Positions 52,934 to 64,000 of a DNA stretch of 64,000 bases are shown here, in pieces; the first letter of the stretch is position 1, and each line of letters starts with the position of its first letter. The translations under genes and the position numbers were made by a program. This DNA is from Aromatoleum petrolei (GTDB lineage: Bacteria > Pseudomonadota > Gammaproteobacteria > Burkholderiales > Rhodocyclaceae): assembly GCF_017894385.1 (NCBI RefSeq), contig NZ_CP059560.1, positions 4,472,501 to 4,536,500 of the forward strand. Direction: 5' to 3'. A model generated the notes under the pieces. It ran no database searches, was not told the origin of the DNA, and was given only the letters and a program-made list of their open reading frames with translations.

Positions 52934-53821
52934 AGACGGTGCCGAAGCCCCGGCTAGCGCGGCATCCGACGAGGCAAAGCTGCTTGTGATGTAGTCGGCG
53001 AGGCAACGCACCGCCTCGGTGACGCTTCCCCGCCGCTCGTACAGCCGTACGTCCAGCTGGCCCATCGCGGGGAAGCCGTCGCGCTCGCCCAGAGCCCGCA
53101 CGCCCTGGGGCACGGTGCTGCCGGCGAGCAGGGTCACGCCGAGGCCGGCGCGCACCGCGGCGATGAGGCCGCTGTAGCTGGAACTCATGTAGGCGATGCG
53201 CCACGGCCGTTGCTGGCGACCGAGCATCTGCAGCACGCGGTTGCGATAGATGCACGGCGGCGGGGCGACGACCAGCGACAGCGGCCGCTGCGTGTGGCGT
53301 TCGTGGTCGGGGCTGGTGATCCACACCAGCGGCTCGGTCAGCACCTTGGAGCCGCCGCGCTCGTCGGGGTCGTCGTGCAGGGCGATGACGAGATCGAATT
53401 CGCCTTTCTCCTGCCGGGCGAGCAGGTTCTTGCTGAGGTCGCAGGTGACCTCGAGCATCACGCCCGGATGCGACTGCGCGAACTTGCCGAGGATCACCGG
53501 CAGCAGTGAGGCGGTGTATTCGTGCGGCGCGCCCAGGCGCACGCTGCCCGCGACCTTGGGCCGCCGCAGGCTGCTCACCGCCTCGTCGTTGAGCGCGAGC
53601 ATGCGACGCGCGTAACTCACCAGCGTCGTCCCTTCCTCGGTGAGCTTGACGCGGTGCGTGCCACGTACGAACAGCGGTGCGTCCAGCAGCTCCTCCAGGC
53701 GCCGGATCTGCAGGCTCACGGCCGACTGGGTGCGCCCGACGATCTCGCCGGCCCGGGTGAAGCTGCCGGTTTCGACGGCCTTCACGAAGGTGCGCAGCAG
53801 CTCGGTAGGGATGTTTTGCAT
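52907..53821 (-). CDS. LysR-family regulator divergent from gcvH
   Basis: A 304-residue LysR protein. The winged helix includes VETGSFTRAGEIVGRTQSAV and SLQIRRLEELLDAPLFVRGT, similar to the LrhA/HexA branch rather than classic GcvA. The C-terminus is rich in Ala, Ser and Gly. It is divergent from the glycine cleavage genes with 131 bases between the starts and a TGAAA/TTTCA dyad in that gap. This makes it a candidate regulator of gcvH-gcvP as well as of itself. The effector, possibly glycine or serine, is not known. Confidence 0.88.
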   Translation of the reverse strand: MQNIPTELLRTFVKAVETGSFTRAGEIVGRTQSAVSLQIRRLEELLDAPLFVRGTHRVKLTEEGTTLVSYARRMLALNDEAVSSLRRPKVAGSVRLGAPHEYTASLLPVILGKFAQSHPGVMLEVTCDLSKNLLARQEKGEFDLVIALHDDPDERGGSKVLTEPLVWITSPDHERHTQRPLSLVVAPPPCIYRNRVLQMLGRQQRPWRIAYMSSSYSGLIAAVRAGLGVTLLAGSTVPQGVRALGERDGFPAMGQLDVRLYERRGSVTEAVRCLADYITSSFASSDAALAGASAPSSGAQMAGE

Positions 53822-53836
53822 TGTGCACAGCCCATT

Positions 53837-53855
53837 TGAAACATCAATGATTTCA
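53837..53855. promoter_or_regulatory. LysR-type dyad between regulator and gcvH
   Basis: TGAAA at 53837-53841 and TTTCA at 53851-53855 are inverted around nine bases. A second TTTCA follows at 53856-53860. The element sits close to the LysR start and has the T-N11-A geometry typical of LysR sites. Binding by the adjacent regulator is inferred. Confidence 0.5.
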
Positions 53856-53952
53856 TTTCAACTATCAAATTCGCTCATGTCAACTCATTGCTACCATGCG
53901 CCCCGTAACCTAACTTGAGTTTGTATCAATCGACACGCAACCAGGAGACACC

Positions 53953-54321
53953 ATGAGCACGATCAAATTCACCGAAGACCACGAGTGGCTGAGCGTCGAG
54001 GGCGACGTCGCAACTGTTGGCATCACCGACTACGCCCAGAACGCACTGGGCGACATCGTTTTCGTGCAGCTGCCGGACGTCGGCGCGAGCTTTGCGGCGG
54101 GCGACGAAGCCGCGGTCATCGAATCGGTGAAGGCCGCCGGCGAACTGAAGATGCCGCTGGCCGGCACGATCGTCGAAGTCAACGCCGCGCTGGCCGACGC
54201 CCCGGCGACGGTCAATGAAGATCCGATGGGTGCGGGCTGGTTCGTCCGCGTCCGCCTCGACGATCCGTCGGCGTTCGCCGGGCTGCTCGACCAGGCCGCC
54301 TACGACAAGCTGACTGCCTGA
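53953..54321 (+). CDS. gcvH: Glycine cleavage system H protein
   Basis: A 122-residue lipoyl carrier. The lipoylated Lys is Lys60 in IESVKAAGEL, within the conserved AVIESVKAAGELKMP stretch. ITDYAQNALGDIVFVQLP precedes it and NEDPMGAGWFVRV follows. It shuttles the aminomethyl group between the P, T and L proteins. AGGAG precedes the ATG. gcvP follows after 30 bases; gcvT lies about 8 kb downstream, so the usual gcvTHP order is rearranged. No gene for the L protein is in the window; it is usually shared with other complexes. Confidence 0.97.
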   Translation: MSTIKFTEDHEWLSVEGDVATVGITDYAQNALGDIVFVQLPDVGASFAAGDEAAVIESVKAAGELKMPLAGTIVEVNAALADAPATVNEDPMGAGWFVRVRLDDPSAFAGLLDQAAYDKLTA

Positions 54322-54351
54322 TCGACCTTCTTCCGGAGCCCAGCCCAAGCC

Positions 54352-57228
<2,877 letters not shown>

Positions 57229-57246
57229 TCCACAGGAGTAGACGAC

Positions 57247-57768
57247 ATGAACGCATCACTGGTCATCACCCTGATCGGCGCTGATCGTCCCGGTCTTGTC
57301 AATGCGCTGGCCGAGTGCGCCGCCGACTGCGGTGCGAACTGGCTGGAGAGCAGCATGGCGCAGCTCGCCGGCAAGTTCGCGGGCATTGTGCGGCTGGAAA
57401 TCGCAGAAGCCGATGCCGGCAAGCTCGAGGCAGCGTTGGGCGAGCTCGAAGTGGAAGGCCTGCGTCTGACGATCGAGCGGGGCGTCGCGGCCTCCGCTCC
57501 CGCGCTGCGCGTCACGAAGCTGACAGTGGTCGGTCACGACCGCCCCGGCATCGTGCGCGAGATCTCGGCCGCACTGGCGCGCCACGGCGCCAGCATCAGC
57601 AAGCTCGAAACGGCGTGCGAGAACGCCTCCTTCAGCGGCGAGCCGCTGTTCCGCGCCAGCATCGAGGTGCAGGTACCGGCGTCCGTCGAGCCGGCAAGCC
57701 TCAAGTCCGAGTTGGAAGCGCTGGCGAATGAACTGATGGTGGATCTCAACCTGGAAGGCGAGAGCTGA
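57247..57768 (+). CDS. GcvR-like protein with two ACT domains
   Basis: A 173-residue protein with tandem ACT domains: LVITLIGADRPGLVNALAEC at the front and LTVVGHDRPGIVREISAALA from about residue 94. Both have the DRPG loop typical of amino-acid-binding ACT modules. In E. coli, GcvR of this design binds glycine and restrains the activator GcvA. Here the gene lies in the gcv cluster and no classical GcvA is beside it, so its partner may be the LysR protein at 52907. AGGAG lies ahead of the ATG. Confidence 0.88.
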   Translation: MNASLVITLIGADRPGLVNALAECAADCGANWLESSMAQLAGKFAGIVRLEIAEADAGKLEAALGELEVEGLRLTIERGVAASAPALRVTKLTVVGHDRPGIVREISAALARHGASISKLETACENASFSGEPLFRASIEVQVPASVEPASLKSELEALANELMVDLNLEGES

Positions 57769-58188
57769 TCAATCGCTGACGTAGCGCCACCTGCCCGCAA
57801 GGGCAGGTGCATCCACCAGGGCCGGACAACATAAGGAGCGGGCGGAACCGCCACGTTCGGCCCACTTGCGAGCAAAGAGGACGGAGACAAGGCCATGCAG
57901 GCACCTGACCGGTTATCCACACCGCTGTACCACGTCGACCCTGTCGTGCGCGGGAGCGGTCTCGGTCCGAGCTCGAGACTCGGCCGTAGCCTGCGGCAGC
58001 GTCCCTTCTTCATGTCCTTCCCGTCGCATGGCCACGGTGTGAGTGGCCGTGCCCGCAACGGCCGGCGGGGTGCCGTTCGGCCCGCTGAATACCACGTTCC
58101 GATGCACGCTTCGAATCGACTGACGATCGCTTGCGGCCTCGGCACGAACCACTGAAAACCTGTCCTGAAATTCAATCCGGAGAAACGC
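57769..58188 (+). other. 420-base leader before glyA: stem-loops, no gene or known riboswitch recognised
   Basis: A strong hairpin lies near the start (CACCTGCCC, GCAA loop, GGGCAGGTG, 57789-57810). A second possible stem is GTCTCG/CGAGAC near 57958-57978. I looked for the glycine aptamer core sequences and did not find them. A perfect DnaA-type box (TTATCCACA) is at 57913-57921. A short frame (57895-58155) exists but its Arg-rich product looks like chance coding. The region probably holds the glyA promoter and a structured leader. Confidence 0.45.
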
Positions 58189-59442
58189 ATGTTTGACAAG
58201 CAAATGGAGATCGCCGGCTTCGACCCTGACTTGTGGGGTGCCATCGAATCCGAGCGTCACCGCCAGGAAGATCACATCGAGCTGATCGCGTCCGAGAACT
58301 ATGCCAGCCCGCGCGTGATGCAGGCGCAAGGCACGGTGCTGACCAACAAGTATGCGGAAGGCTATCCGGGCAAGCGCTATTACGGCGGCTGCGAGCACGT
58401 CGACGTGGTCGAACAGCTGGCGATCGACCGGGCGAAGCAGCTGTTCGCTGCGGATTGGGTGAACGTGCAGCCGCACTCCGGCTCGCAGGCCAACGCGGCC
58501 GTGTATTTCGCGCTGCTGCAGCCCGGTGACACCATCCTCGGCATGAGCCTCGCCCACGGCGGCCACCTCACGCACGGCGCGAAGGTGAACTTCTCCGGCA
58601 AGATCTTCAACGCCGTGCAGTACGGCGTGACCGACGACGGCGTGATCGACTACGACGCGCTTGAAGCGCTCGCCCTCGAGTGCAAGCCGAAGATGATCGT
58701 CGCCGGCTTCTCGGCCTACGCCCGCAAGCTCGACTTCCCGCGCTTCCGCGCGATCGCGGACAAGGTCGGCGCGCTGCTGTTCGTCGACATGGCCCACGTC
58801 GCCGGTCTCGTCGCCGCGGGCCTGTACCCGAGTCCGGTGCCCTTCGCCGACATCGTCACCAGCACCACGCACAAGACGTTGCGCGGTCCGCGCGGCGGCA
58901 TCATCCTCGGCCGCGCGAATGCCGACATCGAGAAAAAGATCGCCTCGATGGTCTTCCCAGGCACCCAGGGCGGCCCGCTGATGCACGTCATCGCAGCCAA
59001 GGCCGTCGCCTTCAAGGAAGCGCTGGATCCGTCCTTCAAGGCCTACCAGCAGCAGGTGATCGCCAACGCGCGCGCGATGGCAGGCGTGTTCGTCGAGCGC
59101 GGCTACAAGATCGTTTCGGGCGGCACGGACGACCACCTCTTCCTGGTCGACCTGATCGCCAAGGGCATCACCGGCAAGGCTGCCGACGCAGCGCTCGGCG
59201 CGGCCCACATCACGGTGAACAAGAACACCGTGCCGAACGACCCGCAGTCGCCCTTCGTGACCAGCGGCATCCGCATCGGCACCCCGGCGGCGACCACGCG
59301 TGGCTTCGGCATTGCCGAAGTGACGGATCTGGCCGGTTGGATCTGCGACGTGTTGGACGACCTCGAGAACCCGGCGGTGATCGAGGCGGTGCGGGCGAAG
59401 GTTTCCGCGCTGTGCGCACGCTTCCCGGTCTACGGACGCTAA
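58189..59442 (+). CDS. glyA: Serine hydroxymethyltransferase
   Basis: A 417-residue PLP enzyme that interconverts serine and glycine with tetrahydrofolate as one-carbon carrier. The opening [20 protein letters not shown] and the segment [20 protein letters not shown] are typical. The PLP Lys lies in [19 protein letters not shown]. Its neighbours (gcv genes, an amino-acid permease and sdaA) show that here it also works in glycine and serine catabolism, turning methylene-THF from glycine cleavage plus glycine into serine. CGGAG precedes the ATG. Confidence 0.98.
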   Translation: MFDKQMEIAGFDPDLWGAIESERHRQEDHIELIASENYASPRVMQAQGTVLTNKYAEGYPGKRYYGGCEHVDVVEQLAIDRAKQLFAADWVNVQPHSGSQANAAVYFALLQPGDTILGMSLAHGGHLTHGAKVNFSGKIFNAVQYGVTDDGVIDYDALEALALECKPKMIVAGFSAYARKLDFPRFRAIADKVGALLFVDMAHVAGLVAAGLYPSPVPFADIVTSTTHKTLRGPRGGIILGRANADIEKKIASMVFPGTQGGPLMHVIAAKAVAFKEALDPSFKAYQQQVIANARAMAGVFVERGYKIVSGGTDDHLFLVDLIAKGITGKAADAALGAAHITVNKNTVPNDPQSPFVTSGIRIGTPAATTRGFGIAEVTDLAGWICDVLDDLENPAVIEAVRAKVSALCARFPVYGR

Positions 59443-59452
59443 AAAAATTCAA

Positions 59453-59472
59453 AGGGGCGCAATGACGCCCCT
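59453..59472. terminator. Hairpin after glyA
   Basis: AGGGGCG and CGCCCCT form a seven-base-pair stem around CAATGA, ten bases after the glyA stop. The A-rich run AAAAAAATT lies before it, so on the minus strand it looks like a terminator with a T tail. On the plus strand it would act only as an attenuator or mRNA 3' end. Confidence 0.55.
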
Positions 59473-59526
59473 ATTGCCGCACCAGAGAGGGACGTTTTTT
59501 CAAACGACAAGGGAAGGGATTGAAGG

Positions 59527-60954
59527 ATGACGCGCATTAGCGACATGCTCAATGAAGAGCAGCGGCACGAAGAAAAGGACCTCGAAAGAGGCCTGAAGGA
59601 TCGGCACATCCAGCTCATTGCCATCGGCGGAGCGATCGGTGTCGGTCTGTTTCTCGGTTCGGCGAAGGCCATCAGCAAGGCAGGCCCCGCACTGCTCGTG
59701 ACATACGCGATCGCGGGTTTGGCAATCTTCTTCATCATGCGCGCGCTGGGCGAGTTGCTGATCCACCGTCCGGTGGCGGGCTCGTTTGCGACCTACGCGG
59801 AAGAATACGTGAGCCCCTGGGCGGGCTACGTCACCGGCTGGACCTACTGGTTCACCTGGATCGTTACCGGCATGGCCGAGCTCACCGCCGTCGGCGTGTA
59901 TGTGCATTACTGGTTCCCGGACGTGCCGCAGTGGATCCCGGCGCTCGTCACGCTGGTCGTGCTCTACAGCGCGAACCTGATCGCGGTGAAGGTGTTCGGC
60001 GAGATGGAGTTCTGGTTCGCGATCATCAAGGTGTTCACGATCGTCGCGATGCTGGTCATCGGCCTCGTGATCATCCTCTTCGGCGTGGGGGACCTGGGCA
60101 AGACGGCGAGTTTCTCGAACCTGTGGTCGCATGGCGGTTTCGCACCGATGGGGGTCGTGGGCGTCATCCTCACCTTGCAGATCGCGTGCTTCGCCTACAC
60201 CGGCGTCGAGCTGATCGGTGTCACCGCAGGTGAGGCGCAGAACCCCGAGAAGGTGCTGCCGCACGCGACCAACAGCGTCACATACCGCATCCTGATCTTC
60301 TACATCGGTGCGCTGATCGTGCTGATGTCGCTCGTGCCCTGGAACGAACTCAACCCCAACATGAGCCCGTTCGTCACCGTGTTCGAGAAGATCGGCATCC
60401 CCGCGGCGGCCGGCATCATCAACTTCGTCGTCATCACCGCGGCGGCTTCGTCGTGCAACAGCGGCATCTTCAGTACCGGCCGCATGCTCTACACCCTGGC
60501 GCAGTTCAAGCAGGCCCCTGCCTCGCTCGCCAAGGTCAGCATGAGCCACGTGCCTGCCAATGCGATCACCCTGTCGGCGGCGGTGATGCTGGTCGGTGTC
60601 GCGCTGAACTACGTCGTGCCGGAAGAAGCCTTCGTGTATGTCACGAGCGTTGCGACCGTCGGCGCCGTGTGGACCTGGGGGATCATCGTCTGGTCGCACC
60701 TCAAGTACCGTCAGGCAGTGAAGCGGGGACTGGCAACGGCTGTGTTCTTCCGCATGCCCGGCGCGCCGGTGGCCAACTGGTTCGTGCTTGCCTTCCTGGG
60801 GCTGGTCGTCGTGTTCCTGGGAACGGACCCGGGCACCCGCGTGGCACTGTTCGTCGCACCGGTCTGGTTCGCCCTGCTGACGGTGGGCTACCTGATCTCC
60901 AAATCGCGCGCCGACCGTGGAAACGGCGTGCTCGCAGCTGAAATTTCGAGGTAA
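59527..60954 (+). CDS. Amino-acid permease, CycA-like (glycine/serine/alanine)
   Basis: A 475-residue carrier of the amino acid-polyamine-cation superfamily with twelve helices. The N-terminus EEKDLERGLKDRHIQLIAIG and GGAIGVGLFLGSAKAISKAG place it in the AnsP/CycA/GabP group. CycA imports glycine, D-serine and D-alanine by proton symport. Its place between glyA and sdaA supports glycine or serine as substrate. The final stretch is hydrophilic (KSRADRGNGVLAAEISR). sdaA starts six bases after its stop, so the two are co-transcribed. Confidence 0.9.
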   Translation: MTRISDMLNEEQRHEEKDLERGLKDRHIQLIAIGGAIGVGLFLGSAKAISKAGPALLVTYAIAGLAIFFIMRALGELLIHRPVAGSFATYAEEYVSPWAGYVTGWTYWFTWIVTGMAELTAVGVYVHYWFPDVPQWIPALVTLVVLYSANLIAVKVFGEMEFWFAIIKVFTIVAMLVIGLVIILFGVGDLGKTASFSNLWSHGGFAPMGVVGVILTLQIACFAYTGVELIGVTAGEAQNPEKVLPHATNSVTYRILIFYIGALIVLMSLVPWNELNPNMSPFVTVFEKIGIPAAAGIINFVVITAAASSCNSGIFSTGRMLYTLAQFKQAPASLAKVSMSHVPANAITLSAAVMLVGVALNYVVPEEAFVYVTSVATVGAVWTWGIIVWSHLKYRQAVKRGLATAVFFRMPGAPVANWFVLAFLGLVVVFLGTDPGTRVALFVAPVWFALLTVGYLISKSRADRGNGVLAAEISR

Positions 60955-60960
60955 TCTGCA

Positions 60961-62340
60961 ATGGCCATCAGCGTTTTCGACCTGTTCAAGATCGGCATCG
61001 GGCCGTCGTCGTCCCACACCGTGGGGCCGATGCGTGCGGCGCAGATCTTTGCGACCGGCCTTAAGGAGTCCGGCCTGCTCGCGCGGGTCGGAAGCGTGAA
61101 GGCCGAGTTGTATGGTTCCCTGGGCGCGACCGGCAAGGGGCATGGCAGTGACAAGGCTGTGCTCCTCGGTCTCGAGGGGCAAGCGCCGGATCTTGTGGAT
61201 ACGGAGCTGGTGGACGGCATGCTCGCCCGCATCCGCGGCGAGCAGCGCCTTCAACTTGCCGGCGAACACCCCATCGTCTTCGTCGAGCGCGAACACCTCG
61301 TGATGCATCGTCGCCAGTCGTTGCCCTACCACCCGAACGGGATGCGCATCGTCGCCTTCGACGAGGCGGGCGAGATCCTTGCAAACAAGGTTTATTACTC
61401 CGTCGGCGGCGGTTTCGTCGTCGATGAAAGCGCGGCAGGCGCAGACCGGATCGTCGCCGACAGCACGCCGTTGGTGCATCCATTCCGAAGCGGCAATGAG
61501 CTGCTGGCGCAGTGCCAGGCGAAGAACCTGTCGATCTCCCAGTTGATGCTCGAGAACGAGCGGGCCTGGCGCACCGACGCGGAGACGCGCTCCGGTCTGC
61601 TGCGCATCTGGGACGTGATGCAACTGTGCGTGCGGCGCGGCTGCGAGAAGGAAGGGATCATGCCGGGCGGCCTGCAGGTGAAGCGCCGCGCCGCCGAAAT
61701 GTACCGCAAGCTCTCCAGCGCACCCGAGGCGAGCATCCGCGACCCGCTCACGACGATGGACTGGGTGAACCTGTACGCGCTGGCCGTCAATGAAGAGAAC
61801 GCCACCGGCGGACGCGTCGTCACGGCCCCGACCAACGGCGCTGCCGGCATCGTGCCGGCCGTGCTGCACTACTACAGCCGCTTCATCCCCGGTGCGAGCG
61901 AGGAGGGCGTGATCCGCTTCCTGCTCACCGCAGCGGCGATCGGCATTCTCTATAAGGAGAACGCTTCGATCTCCGGCGCCGAGGTCGGCTGCCAGGGCGA
62001 GGTCGGCGTCGCATGCTCGATGGCGGCCGGCGGACTCGCTGAAGTGCTGGGCGGAACGCCCGAGCAGGTGGAGAATGCCGCCGAGATCGGAATGGAGCAC
62101 AACCTGGGCCTGACCTGCGACCCCGTCGGCGGTCTGGTCCAGGTGCCCTGCATCGAGCGCAACGCAATGGGCTCGATCAAGGCGATCAACGCCGCCCGCA
62201 TGGCGCTGCGTGGCGACGGCAAGCATTTCGTCTCGCTCGACAAGGTCATCAAGACCATGCGCGAGACCGGCGCCGACATGAAGTTGAAGTACAAGGAAAC
62301 CGCCCGCGGCGGCCTCGCCGTGAACGTCATCGAATGTTGA
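60961..62340 (+). CDS. sdaA: L-serine ammonia-lyase (iron-sulfur type)
   Basis: A 459-residue enzyme that deaminates L-serine to pyruvate. The single-chain form is complete: the beta part opens [20 protein letters not shown] and the alpha part has [19 protein letters not shown]. Cys residues for the [4Fe-4S] cluster appear in [16 protein letters not shown] and GLTCDPVGG. It follows the permease by six bases. With glyA it converts glycine-derived carbon to pyruvate. The two ATG-type signals around 62340-62373 then lead into gcvT. Confidence 0.97.
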   Translation: MAISVFDLFKIGIGPSSSHTVGPMRAAQIFATGLKESGLLARVGSVKAELYGSLGATGKGHGSDKAVLLGLEGQAPDLVDTELVDGMLARIRGEQRLQLAGEHPIVFVEREHLVMHRRQSLPYHPNGMRIVAFDEAGEILANKVYYSVGGGFVVDESAAGADRIVADSTPLVHPFRSGNELLAQCQAKNLSISQLMLENERAWRTDAETRSGLLRIWDVMQLCVRRGCEKEGIMPGGLQVKRRAAEMYRKLSSAPEASIRDPLTTMDWVNLYALAVNEENATGGRVVTAPTNGAAGIVPAVLHYYSRFIPGASEEGVIRFLLTAAAIGILYKENASISGAEVGCQGEVGVACSMAAGGLAEVLGGTPEQVENAAEIGMEHNLGLTCDPVGGLVQVPCIERNAMGSIKAINAARMALRGDGKHFVSLDKVIKTMRETGADMKLKYKETARGGLAVNVIEC

Positions 62341-62372
62341 TGACCCCAGACACTCAGACAAAAGGAATCATG

Positions 62373-63503
62373 ATGAGCGACATCCACTCCGACGCACCGC
62401 TGCTGCGCACGCCCCTGTACGACCTGCACGTCTCCCTCGGCGCCAAGATGGTGCCCTTCGCGGGCTACGAGATGCCGGTGCAGTACCCGAGCGGGATCAT
62501 CAAGGAACACACGCACACCCGCACCCAGGCTGGTCTGTTCGACGTGTCGCACATGGGCCAGGTCTTCCTGGTCGGCCCCGAGGCCGCCGCGGCGCTGGAA
62601 ACCCTGGTGCCGGTCGATATCATCGACCTGCCGCAGGGCATGCAGCGTTACGCACTGTTCACCAACGAGACCGGCGGCGTCATGGACGACCTGATGGTCG
62701 CGAACTTCGGCGACCGCCTGTTCGTGGTGGTGAACGCCGCGTGCAAGGCGCAGGACATCGCGCACATGCAGAAGCACCTGTCCGGCCGTTGCAAGGTCGA
62801 GGTGCTCGATGACCGCGCACTGCTCGCGCTGCAAGGCCCGGCCGCCGCCACCGTGCTGGCCCGCCTCGCGCCCGAAGTCGCCAAGATGGTGTTCATGAAC
62901 AGCATCACCGTGAACCTCCTCGGCGTGTCGTGCTACGTCAGCCGTTCCGGCTACACCGGCGAAGACGGGTACGAGATATCGGTGCCCGCCGACAAGGCCG
63001 AAGCCCTGGCGCGCGAGCTGCTGAGCCACCCCGAAGTCGCCCCGATCGGTCTCGGTGCGCGCGACTCGCTGCGCCTCGAAGCCGGGCTGTGCCTGTACGG
63101 CCACGACCTCGACGTGAACACCTCGCCGGTCGAAAGCAGCCTGCTGTGGGCGCTGTCCAAGCCCCGCCGTGCCGACGGCGCGCGTGCGGGCGGCTACCCC
63201 GGCGCCGACGTGATCCTCGGCCACATCGCCAACGGCGTGTCGCGCAAGCGCGTCGGCCTGCGTCCGAACGCCCGCGTGCCGGTGCGTGAAGGCGCGGAGA
63301 TCGTCGACGCCAGCGGCAAGAAGGTCGGCATCGTCACCAGCGGCGGCTTCGGCCCGACGCTGGAAGCGCCCGTCGCGATGGGCTACGTCGAAACCGCCCT
63401 GGCCAAGGTCGGCACCCAGCTCTCCGCGATCGTTCGCGGCAAGCCGGTTCCGGTCGAAGTCGCCAGCACCCCCTTCGTGCCGCAGCGCTACTACCGCGGC
63501 TGA
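62373..63503 (+). CDS. gcvT: Glycine cleavage system T protein (aminomethyltransferase)
   Basis: A 376-residue enzyme that releases ammonia and transfers the aminomethyl carbon from GcvH to tetrahydrofolate. Landmarks are [20 protein letters not shown] and [14 protein letters not shown] at the front, [17 protein letters not shown] mid-protein and [20 protein letters not shown] carrying the folate-site residues. AAAGGA is best spaced for the ATG at 62373; one at 62370 adds only Met. It closes the glyA-permease-sdaA-gcvT run. Confidence 0.97.
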   Translation: MSDIHSDAPLLRTPLYDLHVSLGAKMVPFAGYEMPVQYPSGIIKEHTHTRTQAGLFDVSHMGQVFLVGPEAAAALETLVPVDIIDLPQGMQRYALFTNETGGVMDDLMVANFGDRLFVVVNAACKAQDIAHMQKHLSGRCKVEVLDDRALLALQGPAAATVLARLAPEVAKMVFMNSITVNLLGVSCYVSRSGYTGEDGYEISVPADKAEALARELLSHPEVAPIGLGARDSLRLEAGLCLYGHDLDVNTSPVESSLLWALSKPRRADGARAGGYPGADVILGHIANGVSRKRVGLRPNARVPVREGAEIVDASGKKVGIVTSGGFGPTLEAPVAMGYVETALAKVGTQLSAIVRGKPVPVEVASTPFVPQRYYRG

Positions 63504-63543
63504 TGTAAGGGGCGGTCCGGCTCTCGATCGCACCAATCACTCC

Positions 63544-63567
63544 ACCCGTTCGGGCTGAGCCAGTCGA
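63544..63567. repeat. Half copy of the intergenic repeat seen at 9235
   Basis: CCCGTTCGGGCTGAGCCAGT followed by CGAT matches the reverse complement of the right arm at 9235-9321 with one base changed (CCAG for CCTG). Only one arm is present, so it may be a decayed element or a separate insertion. Confidence 0.6.
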
Positions 63568-63655
63568 TGTTCCGTGAGGATCTTCGGCGGGCTCGGCACG
63601 TGCGGAAATCTGGATCGCGATCCCGAGAGCCGGGTCGCCCGCCGGAGCCTCACCC

Positions 63656-64000
63656 ATGCAGAACGCAAGCACCCCCACCCCGCAGGCCGGAATCAAGCAG
63701 CGCGGCGCCGACAAGACCGCGCGCATCCCGGTCAAGATCGTCCCGATCATGCCGGCCGAGCAGCTGCGCAAGCCAGAATGGATCCGCGCGGCCTTCCGGG
63801 GCACGAAGAGCGTGCGCCAGCTCACCGGCACGCTGCGTGAGAACCGCCTGCACACCGTGTGTGAGGAGGCCAACTGCCCGAACCTGGGCGAGTGCTTCAA
63901 CCACGGCACGGCGACCTTCATGATCATGGGGGCGATCTGCACGCGGCGCTGCCCGTTCTGCGACGTGGGCCACGGCCGCCCGCTGCCGCTGGACCCGGAA
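63656..64000 (+). CDS. lipA: Lipoyl synthase LipA (N-terminal part, runs off the window)
   Basis: The first 115 residues of the radical-SAM enzyme that inserts two sulfurs into octanoyl groups to form lipoate. The auxiliary cluster Cys residues C69, C74 and C80 ([12 protein letters not shown]) and the radical-SAM motif C95-x3-C99-x2-C102 (CTRRCPFC) are all inside the window. IPVKIVP and RKPEWIR precede them as in other LipA proteins. It sits downstream of gcvT; its product is needed to lipoylate GcvH. The gene continues past base 64000. Confidence 0.97.
   Translation, partial: MQNASTPTPQAGIKQRGADKTARIPVKIVPIMPAEQLRKPEWIRAAFRGTKSVRQLTGTLRENRLHTVCEEANCPNLGECFNHGTATFMIMGAICTRRCPFCDVGHGRPLPLDPE

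Noticed and set aside
57913..57921. Perfect DnaA box TTATCCACA, as a sign of a replication origin
   Set aside because: Only one box was seen, with no AT-rich unwinding region and no dnaA, dnaN or parAB genes nearby. A single nine-base match is expected by chance.
57895..58155. An 86-residue frame before glyA
   Set aside because: It has a fair ribosome site but an Arg/Gly-rich peptide without motifs, lying in a stem-loop-rich leader. Not convincing as a gene.
57769..58188. Glycine riboswitch ahead of glyA
   Set aside because: I looked for the conserved aptamer core and the tandem arrangement and did not find them on the plus strand.
59500..62361. A 953-residue minus-strand frame opposite the permease and sdaA
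   Set aside because: Same shadow effect: both sense genes are intact, and the antisense protein is Asp/His/Arg-rich without domains.

Overview
The window is high-GC proteobacterial DNA. Its families fit a respiratory betaproteobacterium of the Azoarcus/Aromatoleum/Thauera kind: LptFG, PepA-HolC-ValS, NsrR, NrfD-type respiratory complexes and a glycine cleavage cluster. This placement is inferred from gene content, not from a database search. I found no rRNA or tRNA gene, no CRISPR array and no insertion sequence. Both ends cut a gene: an oxidoreductase C-terminus on the left and lipA on the right.

Layout. 0-2.3 kb: cytochrome b561, two YceI proteins and a CDGSH iron-sulfur protein. 2.5-7.0 kb: an exported protein of unknown function, then a probable outer-membrane electron conduit (small cytochrome c, decaheme MtrA/DmsE-type cytochrome, MtrB/PioB-type barrel). 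7.2-17.4 kb: housekeeping genes (moaC, M48 protease, tusA, valS, holC, pepA, lptF, lptG). 17.4-24.3 kb: ferredoxin-NADP reductase, an NsrR-type regulator with a divergent small membrane protein and a coupled HPP-CBS protein, an MFS/LysR pair, a BtuF-like protein and an RluA-type synthase.

24.3-47.2 kb is a metalloid and metal island. An HMA-CDF exporter diverges from arsR-arsC-arsD-arsA-acr3. Next come a minus-strand three-gene sensory system (PhnD-like binding protein, histidine kinase, sigma-54 activator) and, divergently, a ten-gene stretch encoding a periplasmic molybdopterin oxidoreductase. Its core is Fe-S subunit, NrfD anchor, Tat-exported catalytic subunit and TorD chaperone. Five unusual accessory genes follow: DUF309-like, HisA-like, exported rhodanese-like, a multi-cluster ferredoxin and an unknown. 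An ArsP-type permease, a CxxC thioredoxin-like protein, a copper ATPase with a 52-residue leader gene, and a Met-rich periplasmic protein complete the island.

The most interesting find is the control region at 33.53-33.69 kb. It holds a close match to a sigma-54 -24/-12 promoter and three upstream copies of the dyad TTACGC-N2-GCGTAA, one perfect. The layout matches AioXSR/ArxXSR regulation of arsenite oxidases. However, the catalytic subunit has neither the ArrA nor the ArxA signature I remember, and an Asp replaces the third Cys of its first Fe-S motif. It may act on an arsenic, selenium or sulfur oxyanion; the sequence does not settle this.

47.4-49.3 kb: a broken EAL gene and a patatin-like lipase with a dyad upstream. 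49.3-53.8 kb: an MFS carrier, an M20 amidohydrolase and two LysR regulators. 53.9-64 kb: a one-carbon and glycine/serine module (gcvH, gcvP, a GcvR-like ACT protein, glyA, a CycA-like permease, sdaA, gcvT, lipA). It would import glycine or serine, split glycine to methylene-THF, interconvert the two and deaminate serine to pyruvate, with lipA making the lipoyl cofactor for GcvH.
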